Below are positions 63,448-64,000 of a stretch of DNA of 64,000 bases, one piece after another (the first letter of the stretch is position 1; the number at the start of each line of letters is the position of its first letter). The notes beneath the pieces are model-generated. The model was not told where the DNA came from. It saw only the letters and a program-made list of their open reading frames with translations, and searched no databases. This stretch comes from Xylanibacter muris (GTDB taxonomy: Bacteria > Bacteroidota > Bacteroidia > Bacteroidales > Bacteroidaceae). The DNA is taken from NCBI RefSeq assembly GCF_013166605.1, contig NZ_JABKKF010000003.1:1-64000 (forward strand), in the 5' to 3' direction. The translations under genes and the position numbers were made by a program.

Positions 63448-64000
63448 TTAGATATAGTTTCTGACATAGAAATGTCGTGTATCTACAGCATTATCATAAA
63501 AAAGTGCTAATTCAATCTTGGTCTCTTCGACAAATGAACGTGCCTTCGAAACAGGAACTTCAATATAAATTCTCATCATATCAATCGCCTCGTTAGGAAA
63601 TAATGGTAAAGTTCCCATATCGGATATTTTTAATCTATCCTCGTAAAGTTCAGTCGTATCAATACGTCCTTGATTTAAGCGCCATTTGACATTATATCGG
63701 GAAACATAGAGATTATTTATATAACAGTTAAGTTTGTATAATGATTCCGTAACTTGACTTTCATTATGAACCTGAACGACAAAACTATATTTTCTAAATC
63801 TACCGTCCGATGTTTCTCCATTATCGAATAAAGACCAATCGACAATAGATAAAGTTGAGGTATTATGTCGGTGGAATAAGTCTCGGACTTCATATTCTTC
63901 CATCATGACCGATTGGAAATTGTAACGCTTATAATAGCGTTTATCACCACTCATGTGCGGAGCATTGTTACTTCTCGGTATTTTAACTATATACACAGTC
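63448..64000 (-). CDS. Partial AlbA_2/Schlafen-like protein (5' end beyond the window)
   Basis: The frame is open to the last base, so the N-terminus lies outside. The visible 183 codons begin VYIVKIPRSNNAPHMSGDKRYYKRYN, followed by MEEYEVRDLFHR. This matches the last part of the AlbA_2 (Schlafen-type DNA-binding) domain, where a strand ending in I-P-x-S-x-x-x-P-H-M is followed by the F/Y-Y-x-R-x segment and a helix like ELR. The remaining ~130 residues are beta-rich without a known family. It may be an accessory gene of the mobile region. Confidence 0.55.
   Translation of the reverse strand, partial: TVYIVKIPRSNNAPHMSGDKRYYKRYNFQSVMMEEYEVRDLFHRHNTSTLSIVDWSLFDNGETSDGRFRKYSFVVQVHNESQVTESLYKLNCYINNLYVSRYNVKWRLNQGRIDTTELYEDRLKISDMGTLPLFPNEAIDMMRIYIEVPVSKARSFVEETKIELALFYDNAVDTRHFYVRNYI

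Overview
The window is a chromosomal stretch from a member of the Bacteroidota, most likely a Bacteroidales species close to Prevotella or Paraprevotella. The evidence is the Bacteroidetes-type promoter (-33 TTTG or TTG, 19-20 bp spacer, -7 TAnnTTTG) in front of many genes, lipoprotein signals of the Cys-Phe-Lys-Glu-Glu type, PCMD and calycin-like secreted proteins, DUF5683, DUF6078, and a parA-parB-DUF5683-transglycosylase-RSH cluster. The genus assignment is inference. Nearly all of the window is ordinary core genome. Only the last ~2 kb and a few intergenic repeats look mobile.

Layout. 0-6 kb: a BI-1 membrane protein, a GNAT acetyltransferase, an SGNH hydrolase and lutABC for lactate oxidation, closed by a terminator. 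5.9-9.5 kb: a three-gene cell-surface cluster (PCMD lipoprotein, outer-membrane barrel, calycin/PCMD secreted protein). 9.6-15.9 kb: an eight-gene minus-strand operon containing rmlB, a WxcM/FdtA-like ketoisomerase, a DegT aminotransferase and a FemAB-like acyltransferase, which together suggest a dTDP-3-(acyl)amino-3,6-dideoxyhexose pathway. purT, a phosphodiesterase and two uncharacterised genes are interleaved in it. 16.2-25.7 kb: xseAB, ilvE, a DUF975 protein, ferritin, trmB, a small exported protein, the Mrp Fe-S ATPase, mnmA and a DUF6078 protein.

25.9-39.9 kb: an M16 metalloprotease, an etfB-etfA-acyl-CoA dehydrogenase operon, a ketopantoate-reductase-like gene, then dxs-trkA-trkH-manA. 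39.9-41.8 kb: a two-gene ABC-type ATPase plus DUF4435 (TOPRIM-like) unit that resembles the PARIS/OLD class of defence modules; this is the best candidate for an undescribed system here. 42-48.8 kb: an EamA transporter and a complete RND efflux triad. 48.9-52 kb: a short MerR regulator and alaS, divergently transcribed from interleaved promoters. 52.1-53.6 kb: a pectin methylesterase with a small exported partner. 53.6-59.9 kb: the RSH, lytic transglycosylase, DUF5683, parB, parA cluster. 60.0-62.0 kb: surE-lpxB. 62.0-64.0 kb: a wrecked MobV-type relaxase, an empty AT-rich stretch, and the 5'-truncated end of an AlbA_2-like gene running off the window.

Several ORFs start too early if the longest reading is taken. 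I reset starts for the GNAT gene, lutB, lutC, the PCMD lipoprotein, xseA, mnmA, trkA, the DUF6078 gene and three hypothetical genes, using ATGA overlaps, promoters and signal peptides. No tRNA, rRNA, CRISPR array or intact insertion sequence was seen.
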